Below are positions 1-8,439 of a DNA stretch of 33,890 nt, piece by piece. The position numbers and the translations under genes were made by a program. The notes beneath the pieces were generated by a model, which was given only the letters and a program-made list of their open reading frames with translations, had not been told where the DNA came from and did not search any database. The stretch covers positions 1 through 33,890 of IMG/VR virus record IMGVR_UViG_3300042860_003287; one strand, written 5' to 3'. Within the stretch, counting starts at the first letter, position 1. Each line of letters starts with the position of its first letter. Origin of the DNA: a virus.

Positions 1-90
1 TCGGCTTTGTAGGGCAGACCGCATGTCCTCCGCTCCGTGCGCCCCGGTCGGCCTAACCAATTTGCTGGCCGCCGACCACGATCCGACGGT

Positions 91-119
91 TTGGCAAAAA
101 CACTCTGTTCTGGTAGCCT
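91..119 (+). promoter_or_regulatory. Weak candidate promoter ahead of the HNH gene
   Basis: TTGGCA (91-96) lies 17 bases before TAGCCT (114-119), a fair -35 match with a poor -10 match, just upstream of the GTG at 127. The first 126 bases hold no gene I can support. This could be chance in a window that is otherwise one long transcription unit. Confidence 0.18.
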
Positions 120-126
120 ATGACCC

Positions 127-1149
127 GTGCGTGGAGACGCCGGAGAAAACGCCAAGGAAGGCAAAAGTTGTCCCGTATGCGGCGGTTCTGTGCCGCCCTC
201 CCTTGGCGTTAAGCCCAGGACGTATTGCTCTGCGGCCTGCTGCCGAGCTTCGTCGCGGTCGCCGAAGCCCGCGGTCGTGCCGTGCTCTGTCTGCGGCAAA
301 GACGTACCGCAGGACGCAAGTAGTGTCGGCAGACGCCGGGAAGTCTGCTCCGATCAGTGCCGCAAGCTGCGAAAGACAAAGAAGCCGACGCATCACGGGA
401 CATGCCTGAGATGCGGTGAGGGCTTCGTTCGGTTTAAGAACTCAAAATACTGTAGCGACGAGTGCCGATACCCCAACCGCCCATGCGTTAAGCCTTGCCA
501 GCAGTGCGGAAAAAGCTTCAAGCAGAGGCACTCTGGGAGCAAGTTTTGCAGCCAGAGCTGTGTCGCGCTGGCGAGGGCACCCGAGACGATCAAAAGAAAC
601 AAGAGCCGTGCTGCGCAGCGGCAGTGCCTCTGTTGCCAGAAGCCGTTCCGAAAACGAGGAACCGGGCGAAATGCCGGAAAATACTGCTCCAGGGAATGCG
701 CATTTGAGGCGAGGCGGCTTCGCCTCCCATGCGCGAGACTGACAAGGCGGCCGGGGGCAACGCTTGACGAGCAGATCGCTGTGTGGTTCGGAACCTGGGG
801 CAATGACGCAGGCGACCCGCTGAATGTCGGCGGCAACGCTGGCGGCCACAAGTTTCGATGCGTTAAGTACGGGTGCCACTACGAGTCGTTCTCGAAAACG
901 TCGATCCTTCGCCGGGACAACTGGACGTGCCAGATATGCCAGTGCGAGCTGCTTCCGCGGTGGACAAAGATCGATGGCAGCGAGACTCCGCATCCCCGCA
1001 GCCCCACGATCGATCACATCGTGCCGCTGTCTTACGGTCCCGACGGCCCAGGCCACAGACCGAGTAACGTCCAGGCCGCCTGCTGGGCGTGCAACATAAA
1101 GAAATCCGACTCCTTTGCGGGGCCATTGCCTACTGTGCAATACTCGTAG
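127..1149 (+). CDS. HNH endonuclease with five N-terminal zinc-ribbon repeats
   Basis: Probable DNA-nicking or cutting HNH nuclease encoded beside the terminase genes; HNH proteins in this position are known to assist cos-type DNA packaging in several HK97-like phages. Five CxxC...CxxxC zinc ribbons occupy about residues 15-39, 53-78, 93-113, 124-145 and 167-191. The HNH core follows, with C268xxC271, D296-H297, N314 and C319xxC322-N323 plus lysines. An in-frame stop at 121-123 makes GTG 127 the earliest start; no clear ribosome binding site is visible. It ends two bases before the TerS start. The zinc-ribbon array is longer than in typical phage HNH proteins and may bind DNA or the terminase. 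A free-standing homing nuclease is the alternative. Confidence 0.85.
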   Translation: MRGDAGENAKEGKSCPVCGGSVPPSLGVKPRTYCSAACCRASSRSPKPAVVPCSVCGKDVPQDASSVGRRREVCSDQCRKLRKTKKPTHHGTCLRCGEGFVRFKNSKYCSDECRYPNRPCVKPCQQCGKSFKQRHSGSKFCSQSCVALARAPETIKRNKSRAAQRQCLCCQKPFRKRGTGRNAGKYCSRECAFEARRLRLPCARLTRRPGATLDEQIAVWFGTWGNDAGDPLNVGGNAGGHKFRCVKYGCHYESFSKTSILRRDNWTCQICQCELLPRWTKIDGSETPHPRSPTIDHIVPLSYGPDGPGHRPSNVQAACWACNIKKSDSFAGPLPTVQYS

Positions 1150-1151
1150 GC

Positions 1152-1634
1152 ATGGCAAGAGGCCCAGCACCAACGCCGAAGCACCTCCTCAAGCTGAGAG
1201 GCTCTGAGGAAGCCAACTACCGCGAGGAGCTTGGCACCCCCCTGCACTCTCTGCCGTCCGCCCCCGACTGGATGCGGCCGGCAGCCAGGGAGATGTTCAA
1301 CCTTGTCTGCGGCTACACCCAGAGAATGGGCACCCTGGCCGAAAGCGATGTCGAGGTGATCTCGCGGTATTCGATCATCTGGGATCGCTGGCGAGAGGCG
1401 GAAATGCAGCTTGCCAAGATGGATTCCGGTTGGGTCGAGGTGACGGCCCCCGACGGCTCCCTCCGGTTCAGCCGACCGAACAAGTGGCAGTCGCAGAGTA
1501 ACCACTGCCACGAGCAGTTGCGGCAGCTTGAGACTGTTCTCGGCCTAACGCCTGCCGACCGCACCCGCATGGGCTATCACGCCGAGAAGGTCGTGCTAGA
1601 CCCGATGGACGCTCTTCTAGCCAAGCGTGGTTGA
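1152..1634 (+). CDS. terS: Terminase small subunit, P27 family
   Basis: Recognises viral DNA and loads it onto the large terminase. The N-terminus (MARGPAPTPKHLLKLRGS) is the hallmark P27/Terminase_4 opening, followed by a helical region with a WDRWREAE segment and a short C-terminus; 160 residues is normal for the family. An upstream in-frame ATG at 1089 would extend it into the HNH gene, but the conserved opening fixes the start at 1152. The 3' end overlaps the terL GTG start by 8 bases, implying coupled translation. DNA specificity cannot be read from the sequence. Confidence 0.85.
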   Translation: MARGPAPTPKHLLKLRGSEEANYREELGTPLHSLPSAPDWMRPAAREMFNLVCGYTQRMGTLAESDVEVISRYSIIWDRWREAEMQLAKMDSGWVEVTAPDGSLRFSRPNKWQSQSNHCHEQLRQLETVLGLTPADRTRMGYHAEKVVLDPMDALLAKRG

Positions 1635-3129
1635 TATCCGCGATTTCATCGGCCTGCTGAAGCACAGTCGCGGCGACTTTGCGGGGAAGCCTTTCGTCCT
1701 CGAGCGCTGGCAGGACGAATATCTCGACAAGCTCTTCAACACGAAGAAAGCCGACGGCCTGCGGCAGTATCGGACAAGCCTGCTCGCGTTGCCCCGCAAG
1801 AACGGTAAATCAGCCCTCTGCGCCGCCATCGGCATCTACATGATGTGCTGCGACGACGAGGGGGCAGAGGTGATCGTCGCGGCCGGCGACCGCGCGCAGG
1901 CTTCGCTCCTGCACACGGCTGCAAAGCAGTTCGTCGAGGGTTGTCCGTCACTGATGAAGAGATGCCGCATCTACAGAAATAGCATCGTCTTCCCTGAGAA
2001 GAACTCCACGATGCTGTGCATCAGCAGCGAAAGTGCCACGAAACACGGTTACAACCCAAGCTGCTGCCTCATTGACGAAATGCACGTCTTCCCCGACCGC
2101 GAGCTGATCGACGTTCTGGAGACCGGCATGGGTGCCAGAAGCCAGCCGCTGACCATCTACATCACGACGGCCGGCACCGACATGGACGGCCCGTGCTACA
2201 AGGACTGGCAGCGGGCACTCAAGATTCGCGACGGCGTCCTGAAGGACGACTCGTTCCTGCCCTGCATATACGCCGCCGATCCCGAGGACGACCCGTTCAT
2301 CGAGGAGACTTGGAAGAAGGCCAACCCGAACTACGGAATCACGCTAAAACCCGACTATTTCAGGCAATTTTCGGAAAAAGCCAAGTCCTCACCCACCGAC
2401 GAAGTCGTTTTCCGAACCCTCCACTTGAACCAGTGGCAAAAATCGGAAACGAAGTGGATCAGGCACGGTGCCTGGGATGCCAACAACGCTCCGCTCAGGC
2501 CGACGGCGGGGCGGCCGTGCTGGTGCGGCGTCGACCTCGCCAGCACCTTCGATACGACGGCGTTCGTGGCGGTCTGGCCGGACGCCGACGGCACCTACGA
2601 CATCCACGCTCACTTCTTCATCCCAGAGGAGAACGCGATCAAGCGTGGTCGCGAGGACAGGGTGCCGTATCAAGCCTGGGCGAAGGACGGTTTTGTTACA
2701 CTAACAGATGGCGACATAACGGATTACGACGTGGTCCGCGACTACATTCTCTCGTTTTGCGAGAAGAATGCGGTTCGGTCTATTGCGATTGACCGCTGGA
2801 ACGCAGTGCATCTGACGACGCAGCTCACGGCGGAGGGAATCGACGTTAAGCCGTTTGGACAAGGTTTTGCGAGCATGTCAGCGCCGTCGAAGCTGCTCGA
2901 GACGCTGACAATCTCCAAGAAACTGCGTCACGGCGGCAACCCCGTCTTGGCGTGGCAGATGTCGAATGTGCAGGTGAAGGTAGACGACGCCGGGAATATC
3001 AAGCCGACCAAGAAGCACAGTCATTCCACGGCCCGCATCGACGGCGCGGTCTCACTGATCATGGCCCTGGGCATTGCCTCGAGCGAAACCCACGGCAATA
3101 CCGACGAACCAAACCTCATGGTGCTGTAG
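1627..3129 (+). CDS. terL: Terminase large subunit (ATPase-nuclease), Terminase_1 type
   Basis: Motor that pumps DNA into the prohead and cuts the concatemer. The ATPase half has a Walker A-like LPRKNGKS (about 55-62), Walker B CCLIDEMH (146-153) with D150-E151, and a coupling motif ITTAG (179-183). The RNase H-like nuclease half starts at GVDLAS (301-306), with D303 a likely metal ligand, and continues through an AIDRW strand. 500 residues fits the family. The GTG start at 1627 overlaps terS by 8 bases and the gene ends one base before the portal GTG. With the HNH gene upstream, an HK97-like cos mechanism is plausible but not proven. Confidence 0.95.
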   Translation: MVDIRDFIGLLKHSRGDFAGKPFVLERWQDEYLDKLFNTKKADGLRQYRTSLLALPRKNGKSALCAAIGIYMMCCDDEGAEVIVAAGDRAQASLLHTAAKQFVEGCPSLMKRCRIYRNSIVFPEKNSTMLCISSESATKHGYNPSCCLIDEMHVFPDRELIDVLETGMGARSQPLTIYITTAGTDMDGPCYKDWQRALKIRDGVLKDDSFLPCIYAADPEDDPFIEETWKKANPNYGITLKPDYFRQFSEKAKSSPTDEVVFRTLHLNQWQKSETKWIRHGAWDANNAPLRPTAGRPCWCGVDLASTFDTTAFVAVWPDADGTYDIHAHFFIPEENAIKRGREDRVPYQAWAKDGFVTLTDGDITDYDVVRDYILSFCEKNAVRSIAIDRWNAVHLTTQLTAEGIDVKPFGQGFASMSAPSKLLETLTISKKLRHGGNPVLAWQMSNVQVKVDDAGNIKPTKKHSHSTARIDGAVSLIMALGIASSETHGNTDEPNLMVL

Positions 3130-3130
3130 C

Positions 3131-4774
3131 GTGGACAGAGTCGACGAGGAAGTCTCCGATCTGATCGAGCTTCGCGGTAATCTTTCCCGCATTTTCGAGG
3201 AGATTTCCAGCACCCGGCGAACTGCGTCGGGGGTCTCCGTCTCGCCGGAAACGGCCCTGGAATGCACGGCCGTTCTCGCCTGCGTCCGCGTGCTGTCCGA
3301 GTCGCTCGCCAGCCTTCCGTTCAACGTGTATCGGCGGCTTCCCGGCGGCGGCAAGGAGATCGCCGAGGAGCAGCACCTGCACGAGGTGATCGCCTACCAG
3401 CCGAACTCGTGGATGACGGGCTTTGAGTTCCGCGAGTTGATGCAAAGCTGGCTGCTCCTGTGGGGCAACGCCTACGCCTACATCAAGGGCGGCAAGAACG
3501 GCGCGGTGACTGAGTTGATCCCGCTGCATCCGTCGCGGATGGAGGTCAAGCGGCTGACCAACGGCAAGCTGAGGTACTACTACCGAGAGCCCGCGACGCT
3601 GATTCAGCCGACGCCCGACCCGACGGAGTATCGGCAGGACGAGATTTTTCATTTGCGATGGCTCTCGTCAGATGGGGTGACAGGATTTATCCCAACGAGC
3701 CTGTCCCGCGATGCGATCGGTCTGGCGAGAGCAACTGAGCTACACTCCGGCAGCTTCTTCGGGCACGGCGCGCAGGTCGGGACGTACATCGAAACCGATC
3801 AGCCGCACAAGCCAGAGGTGCTCGCCCGGTTCAAGGATCAGTGGAACGATGCCCACCAGGGGCCGGACAAGGCATACAAAACCGTCGTCATGCCGTTCGG
3901 CTTCCACCGGAAGCAGGTCGAGGTCAGAAACGACACGGCCCAACTGGTTGAGACCAGGCGCTTCCAGTTGGCCGAAGTGGCACGGTGCTATCGCGTGCCA
4001 CAGTATTTGATTGGCGACTTGTCTGATGTCCGCCACAGCACCGTGGAGCAGCAGGCGATCGACTTCGTCACGTTCTCGCTCTTGCCCTGGTGCCGGCGGT
4101 GGGAGATGGCGTGCCGGCGAGACCTCGTGGTCGACGACAAGCAGTATTTCTGCCAGTTCGACCTGAACTCGCTGATGGCCGGCGACTACGCGGCGAGGTC
4201 GCAGTTCATTCGGGAGATGGCGAACCTCGGAGCCCTCGACATCGACGAGATTCGCGCTCAGATCGGCTACAACCCGCTCCCCGGCGGCGTCGGGAAGAAG
4301 CGGTTCATTCAGGTCAACATGCAGTTGCTGGAGGCGTTCACGCTTGAGAACCCGACCGGCCAGAAGCCGCAGAATCCCGCTCCCCAGGGCGGCGTTGACG
4401 GGCCGCCGGAACCGACGGTTGGCGATGCCCCCGACGCAGAAGACGCCCCCGACGCCCGCCAGATCGCAGGAGCCGAAGTCGTCTTCAAGACCTCTCTCCG
4501 GCGGCTCGCCGCCATCGAGGCTGACGGCGTCCTTGAGCGACGCAATAAGCCCGAGAAGCTTGCTGCGTGGCTTGATCAAATGACCGGCCGGATGCGGGAA
4601 GAGCTGCGCGAGTCCGCACAGGCTACCGGCAGAGACATCGACAAGTTTGTGGGAACGTGGATGACCCGCTCGCGAGAACTCCTGCTTGAGTGTCATCGCA
4701 GCGGCCAGAAGTACGAATCAGTCACCGAGGACTGGTGCGACAAGCACCTGACGACCGATGCCGCAAGCACCTGA
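3131..4774 (+). CDS. Portal protein, HK97 family
   Basis: Forms the dodecameric channel at the unique capsid vertex and docks terminase and then neck proteins. The opening VSPETALECTAVLACVRVL and the later IGYNPLPGG motif are typical of HK97-type portals. GTG 3131 is chosen because it follows the terL stop directly and precedes the conserved region; an ATG at 3074 would lie inside terL. After the core, a Pro/Ala/Asp-rich linker (about residues 413-445) leads to a roughly 100-residue charged helical extension not needed for the usual fold. That extension might interact with the next gene product, which overlaps it by 17 bases. 547 residues is longer than the HK97 portal. Confidence 0.93.
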   Translation: MDRVDEEVSDLIELRGNLSRIFEEISSTRRTASGVSVSPETALECTAVLACVRVLSESLASLPFNVYRRLPGGGKEIAEEQHLHEVIAYQPNSWMTGFEFRELMQSWLLLWGNAYAYIKGGKNGAVTELIPLHPSRMEVKRLTNGKLRYYYREPATLIQPTPDPTEYRQDEIFHLRWLSSDGVTGFIPTSLSRDAIGLARATELHSGSFFGHGAQVGTYIETDQPHKPEVLARFKDQWNDAHQGPDKAYKTVVMPFGFHRKQVEVRNDTAQLVETRRFQLAEVARCYRVPQYLIGDLSDVRHSTVEQQAIDFVTFSLLPWCRRWEMACRRDLVVDDKQYFCQFDLNSLMAGDYAARSQFIREMANLGALDIDEIRAQIGYNPLPGGVGKKRFIQVNMQLLEAFTLENPTGQKPQNPAPQGGVDGPPEPTVGDAPDAEDAPDARQIAGAEVVFKTSLRRLAAIEADGVLERRNKPEKLAAWLDQMTGRMREELRESAQATGRDIDKFVGTWMTRSRELLLECHRSGQKYESVTEDWCDKHLTTDAAST

Positions 4775-5231
4775 AGGCGTGATTGACGCCCTCCAAGCCT
4801 CCGTTCGGCTGCATCTGCTGGCGATTGAGAACTACCAGTCGCAGGCGGAGCATCTCGACCGCTGGGGGTACGGCAAGCTGGCAGCCGGCTGCCGCGCTGA
4901 CGCCGAGGAAGAGCGGGGCCACCTGCACGAGGTGCAGTCCCGGCTCGAATACTACGACGTTCAGCCGACCTACGACCACGACCAGCCCGATTGGCCCAGG
5001 CACGACTACGAGGGCATCCTCGCGGCGAATCTTTCGCTGGAAACGGCTGCGGCGGAGGCCGAGAGGGCCGGGGTGCTGGCGTGTCGGGCGGCCGGGGACG
5101 AGATATCGGCATCGGCCTTCGTCATGCTGCTTGAGGGCAGCGAAGAGGCGATCGCCAAAATCGAAGCAGTGCAGCGTGTGATCGAGCAGATCGGTCTGGA
5201 TAACTACCTCGCGAATCAGGTGACGGCATGA
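4758..5231 (+). CDS. Bacterioferritin-like protein in the head operon
   Basis: 157 residues, the length of a bacterioferritin subunit, and recognisably of that four-helix family: LLAIENY (20-26), WGYGKLA (36-42), an ExxH motif E52-R-G-H55, NLSLE with E95, and the C-terminal IGLDNYLANQ (145-154). By hand alignment E52, H55 and E95 match diiron ligands, but the first-helix glutamate is H19 and the last-helix E and H are S128 and A131, so the ferroxidase site looks half lost. The haem methionine that follows the ExxH glutamate in bacterioferritin is R53. ATG 4758 overlaps the portal by 17 bases, and the stop overlaps the protease start by 4 bases. Role unknown: iron binding, cage or partner assembly, or a structural reuse of the fold. 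Confidence 0.75.
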   Translation: MPQAPEGVIDALQASVRLHLLAIENYQSQAEHLDRWGYGKLAAGCRADAEEERGHLHEVQSRLEYYDVQPTYDHDQPDWPRHDYEGILAANLSLETAAAEAERAGVLACRAAGDEISASAFVMLLEGSEEAIAKIEAVQRVIEQIGLDNYLANQVTA

Positions 5232-6901
5232 GCAACGAGATTGAGCGGCGCACGACGGTTTCGGACGCGACGGTCGAGTACCGCGACATGGGGAACGGCG
5301 AGAAAAAGCCCGTGATTTCGGGCTATGCCGCCGTCTTTAACGCCGAAAGTCGCAACCTCGGCGGCTTCGTCGAGACGATTCACCCGAATGCGTTCGACGA
5401 AGTGCTCGCCGAGAACCCCGATGTCATCGGTGTGTTCAATCACGACCGCAATCTGCTCCTCGGCCGCACCGGAAACGGGTCGATGAAGCTCACGAAAGAC
5501 CCGTATGGGCTTCGCTACGAGATCACGCCGAACGAAAACACCTCCATCGGCCGCGACGTGATCGAGTGGGTGAAGGACCGGACGGTTGTCGGGTCCAGTT
5601 TCGCCTTCGCGATCAAGCGAGATGGTGGCGATTCGTGGTCGACGGACAACCAGCGTGGCATTCGCAGGCGTGAAGTGAAAGCGATCGGCCTGCTCGAGGA
5701 CGTTGGGCCTGTGGTTCGGCCTGCATATGACTCCTCCAGCGTGGTTGTGAGCCGCCGAGCCATCGAAATGGCCCTCGGCGAGTCGTTCAGGCCCATCCAG
5801 ACGATGGCGAATGCGTCAAAACGAGGTCTGAAGCTGGCTCAGAGGCACGAAAACATCGATTCTCGCCTCCTGTGCATCGCCGAACGAGTCGCGAACCGCG
5901 AAATCGTCAGTGTCGAGGAGGTTTCGTACCTTTCCGGCGTCTACGAGCGGTGTTTGGCGGCGAAAGTGACGGGTTGGTCGGGCTCGCCGGCCTGGATCGA
6001 GTGGCAATTGGCCGGCGGCGACGCTGGCGAGAAGTGGGTGGATCGGCGTGCTGCCTCATCGTCCGATGAGACAGCCCCGTCTGTGGACATCCCGGCTGAA
6101 ACCGCCCCTGTTTCCGAGGAAAGAGCCGCCTCCGACGTGAATCTGACCCCGACGGCGGGCATGGCCGCCGCCGCGAAGCGCGGTCTGGCCCTGCACGAGG
6201 CTGGTCGGTCGGGCGACGGCCTCAAGCCGGAGACGGTGGCCCGTGCCGGCAAGATCGCGGCTCGCGAGGAGCTGACGCCTGAGCACGTTCGCGAGATGCG
6301 GGCGTGGTTCCGCCGCCACAAGGTCGACAAGAAGGCCGGCTGGTCGAACAAGGGCGAGGAAACCCCTGGCTACACCGCCTGGATGCTCTGGGGCGGTGAC
6401 CCGGCGTGGCGGTGGAGTGAGGCCAAGGTCGCGCAGATGGAACGCGAGAGCGGCAAGCGAGACATCGGCGAAGACGGCGAGGCCATTGAGGAAGAGTACG
6501 GCAGCGTCCTGTCGGCTGCGAACCTCACCCTGGCCGAGTCGTATGAGGGCATTGCCGAGGAGTACGGCCCCTGGAGCCAGAACGACGCTCACTACATGAC
6601 CGACAATCCGTTCGCCAGGGATGGCGTGAAGTGCAGCAACTGCGTCTTCTTCGAGGGCGAAGAGGGCCGGTGCTACATCGTTCAAGGTGCCATCGCGGCC
6701 GACGCCGTGTGCAAGCTGTGGATCATTCCCGAGGAGCGTATGAGCCAAGAAGAAAAGAAGCCGGAGCCTGCTCCGGTTGAGGAAAAGCCCGCCGAGGACA
6801 TGCGTGCGGAGCAGGAAAGCGTCGATATCGCTGTGAAGCTCGCGAACCTGAAGGCGACAATCCTTCGGACTCAGTTGCACGGCGCACGTCAGGGTCAGTA
6901 G
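5228..6901 (+). CDS. Prohead protease with duplicated C-terminal domain and HiPIP-like cysteine motif
   Basis: Residues 1-185 are an HK97-type (U35) maturation protease: SGYAAVF near 31-37, FNHD with H72, GSSFAF with S124, and EDVGPVVRPAY with acidic D158 near the third catalytic position. It should cleave capsid N-termini during maturation. The remaining 370 residues are unusual. Two related domains (about 193-273 and 311-400) share an A-rich KRGL opening, a helical middle and a W...W..GGD..W ending. A C469xxC472...C482...C495 motif then resembles high-potential iron-sulfur proteins. A charged tail (505-557) closes it. ATGA-type overlap with the ferritin-like gene. The extension may act as scaffold; metal binding is inferred from the cysteines only. 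Confidence 0.85.
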   Translation: MSNEIERRTTVSDATVEYRDMGNGEKKPVISGYAAVFNAESRNLGGFVETIHPNAFDEVLAENPDVIGVFNHDRNLLLGRTGNGSMKLTKDPYGLRYEITPNENTSIGRDVIEWVKDRTVVGSSFAFAIKRDGGDSWSTDNQRGIRRREVKAIGLLEDVGPVVRPAYDSSSVVVSRRAIEMALGESFRPIQTMANASKRGLKLAQRHENIDSRLLCIAERVANREIVSVEEVSYLSGVYERCLAAKVTGWSGSPAWIEWQLAGGDAGEKWVDRRAASSSDETAPSVDIPAETAPVSEERAASDVNLTPTAGMAAAAKRGLALHEAGRSGDGLKPETVARAGKIAAREELTPEHVREMRAWFRRHKVDKKAGWSNKGEETPGYTAWMLWGGDPAWRWSEAKVAQMERESGKRDIGEDGEAIEEEYGSVLSAANLTLAESYEGIAEEYGPWSQNDAHYMTDNPFARDGVKCSNCVFFEGEEGRCYIVQGAIAADAVCKLWIIPEERMSQEEKKPEPAPVEEKPAEDMRAEQESVDIAVKLANLKATILRTQLHGARQGQ

Positions 6902-7048
6902 TCTACAGGTAGAGACATTGCTTCACGACGGATGTCGTGAGGGGCAGTGCGAGCGACTTGAGGATTCAAGCACGCGGCGCGCTAGCGGGATCACCCGCCG
7001 GCCGCCGCATTGTGCGATTGGCCGGCTCAAACCAAGGAGCAGGCCAAC
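6902..7048 (+). promoter_or_regulatory. Structured leader upstream of the capsid gene
   Basis: The largest clearly gene-free gap in the head operon (147 bases). Hairpin 1: CTTCACGAC (6921-6929) pairs with GTCGTGAGG (6934-6942), one G-U pair, loop GGAT. Hairpin 2: GCGGG/CCCGC (6985-6998). Hairpin 3: GCCGGCC (6997-7003) pairs with GGCCGGC (7020-7026), with an inner CGCA/TGCG stem; it ends 8 bases before the AAGGAGC ribosome binding site (7034-7040). It may stabilise or boost the capsid message, or carry a promoter; I see no convincing sigma-70 boxes and no terminator T-tract. Confidence 0.45.
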
Positions 7049-8401
7049 ATGGCGTCGAATCTCAAGCGTCTTCAGGAACGTGCCGCGGCTGTCGCCGCTC
7101 GGATGACCGAACTGTCCGGTATCGAGGATCGCTCGGCCGAGCAGACCAAGGAACTCATCTCGCTCGGCACTCAGGCCGACGACCTGAAGACCTCCCTGGA
7201 CTTCGAGGAGCGGATCGCCGCGAAGGAAGCCGAACTGCGGGCCGTGGTCGAGAAGGCCGCCCCTGCCCCGGCTCCCGTGGCCGAAGTCGCCGCGAAGGTC
7301 GAGGAGAAGAAGGTCGAGATTCGTTCGATCCAGCCTCATCACACCAGCCTGCGTGCATTCAACGACGGCCCCGAGGCTGTCGAGAGTGCCTACCGCTGCG
7401 GCCGGTGGCTCCGGGCTCACATCTTCAAGAACGCCGAAGACCTCCGGTGGTGCAAGGATCACGGCGTCGAGAACCGCGCGATGGGCGAGAACAGCAACGC
7501 TTCTGGCGGTGCCCTTGTCCCAGAGGAGTTCGCTTCTCGCGTGATCCGGTTAGTAGAAAATTTCGGAACCTTCGCAGCGAGCAACGTCGAGAAGGTGACG
7601 ATGACCCGCGACACGATGATCATCCCGAAGCGTGTCACGGGCACCACGGCCTACTTCGTCGGCGAAGGCACCGCGGTGAGCGAGAGCGAGCCGACCTACT
7701 CGAACGTGCAGCTCATTGCCAAGAAATTGGCCGTGGGAACCCGCATGTCGAGCGAGGTGGTGGAAGACGCTCTCGTGTCGATCGCTGATGCCGTGGCAAC
7801 TGAGTTCGCGACGAGCTTGGCCTACAAGACCGACTTGGTCGGCTGGCTCGGCGCGGGCGACTCGGCTTCGGGCGGAATCTACGGCGTGGTGCCGAAGGTC
7901 AATGACGGCACGCACAACGCGGGCGTCGTGACTGCCGGTGCCGGTGCCACGGGCTTCGAGACCCTGACCGTGACCGACTTCATCAAGGTCATCGGCAAGA
8001 TGCCGCTCTACGCCCGCCAGGGTGCAGCGTGGTACATCTCGCCGGCCGGCTTTGCTGCCTCGATGGCCCGCCTCCGCTACGCGGCTGGTGGCAACACCGT
8101 CGAGCAGGTTGGCGGCGGCGTGACCGAGCAGTTCCTCGGATTCCCCGTGAACTACGTTCACGTCCTCGACGGCACGCTCGGTGCCGATCCGGGCAAGGTC
8201 AAGGTTCTCTTCGCGAACCTGGGTCTCTCCAGCATCTACGCTCGTCGCCGCGACTTCGCAGTGCGGATGTACGACCAAGTCTACGCCACGACCGATCAGC
8301 TCCTGCTCCAGGGCACGATGCGGTTCGACGTGGTTCATCACTCGCTCGGCGACAACACGACCGCCGGCCCCGTGGTTGCTCTCAAGTCCGCGGCGTCGTG
8401 A
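7049..8401 (+). CDS. Major capsid protein, HK97 fold
   Basis: Forms the icosahedral shell. Residues 1-90 are charged and helical (coiled-coil-like delta or scaffold domain) ending in an Ala-Pro linker (70-80), the part usually removed by the prohead protease. The Phage_capsid core begins near GGALVPEEF (153-161) and contains the typical FVGEGTAVSESEPTYSNV stretch and an IYGV segment. 450 residues suits a family member with an N-terminal scaffold. ATG 7049 is preferred over an in-frame ATG at 7010 because AAGGAGC sits 8 bases upstream and the downstream coil is a standard start. A structured leader precedes it, consistent with very high expression. The cleavage site cannot be placed. Confidence 0.92.
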   Translation: MASNLKRLQERAAAVAARMTELSGIEDRSAEQTKELISLGTQADDLKTSLDFEERIAAKEAELRAVVEKAAPAPAPVAEVAAKVEEKKVEIRSIQPHHTSLRAFNDGPEAVESAYRCGRWLRAHIFKNAEDLRWCKDHGVENRAMGENSNASGGALVPEEFASRVIRLVENFGTFAASNVEKVTMTRDTMIIPKRVTGTTAYFVGEGTAVSESEPTYSNVQLIAKKLAVGTRMSSEVVEDALVSIADAVATEFATSLAYKTDLVGWLGAGDSASGGIYGVVPKVNDGTHNAGVVTAGAGATGFETLTVTDFIKVIGKMPLYARQGAAWYISPAGFAASMARLRYAAGGNTVEQVGGGVTEQFLGFPVNYVHVLDGTLGADPGKVKVLFANLGLSSIYARRRDFAVRMYDQVYATTDQLLLQGTMRFDVVHHSLGDNTTAGPVVALKSAAS

Positions 8402-8439
8402 GCCTGACAAACACCCTCTAGAAGGAGAACCCCAGAACC

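Noticed and set aside
1-126. A gene or gene end at the window start
   Set aside because: All three plus frames are short or stop early, and no family pattern is visible.
23-409. Plus-strand open frame over the HNH gene start
   Set aside because: It overlaps the clearly coding zinc-ribbon frame and encodes an Arg/Pro/Ala-rich, low-information sequence typical of a shadow frame.
442-1173. Minus-strand 243-residue frame
   Set aside because: It lies opposite the HNH gene, with no recognisable domain or ribosome binding site; long antisense frames are expected at this GC content.
3074-3130. Longer portal start at ATG 3074
   Set aside because: It would lie inside terL and adds residues without family similarity; GTG 3131 fits the junction.
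6056-6880. Minus-strand 274-residue frame
   Set aside because: Antisense to the protease extension, Leu/Arg-rich without domains.
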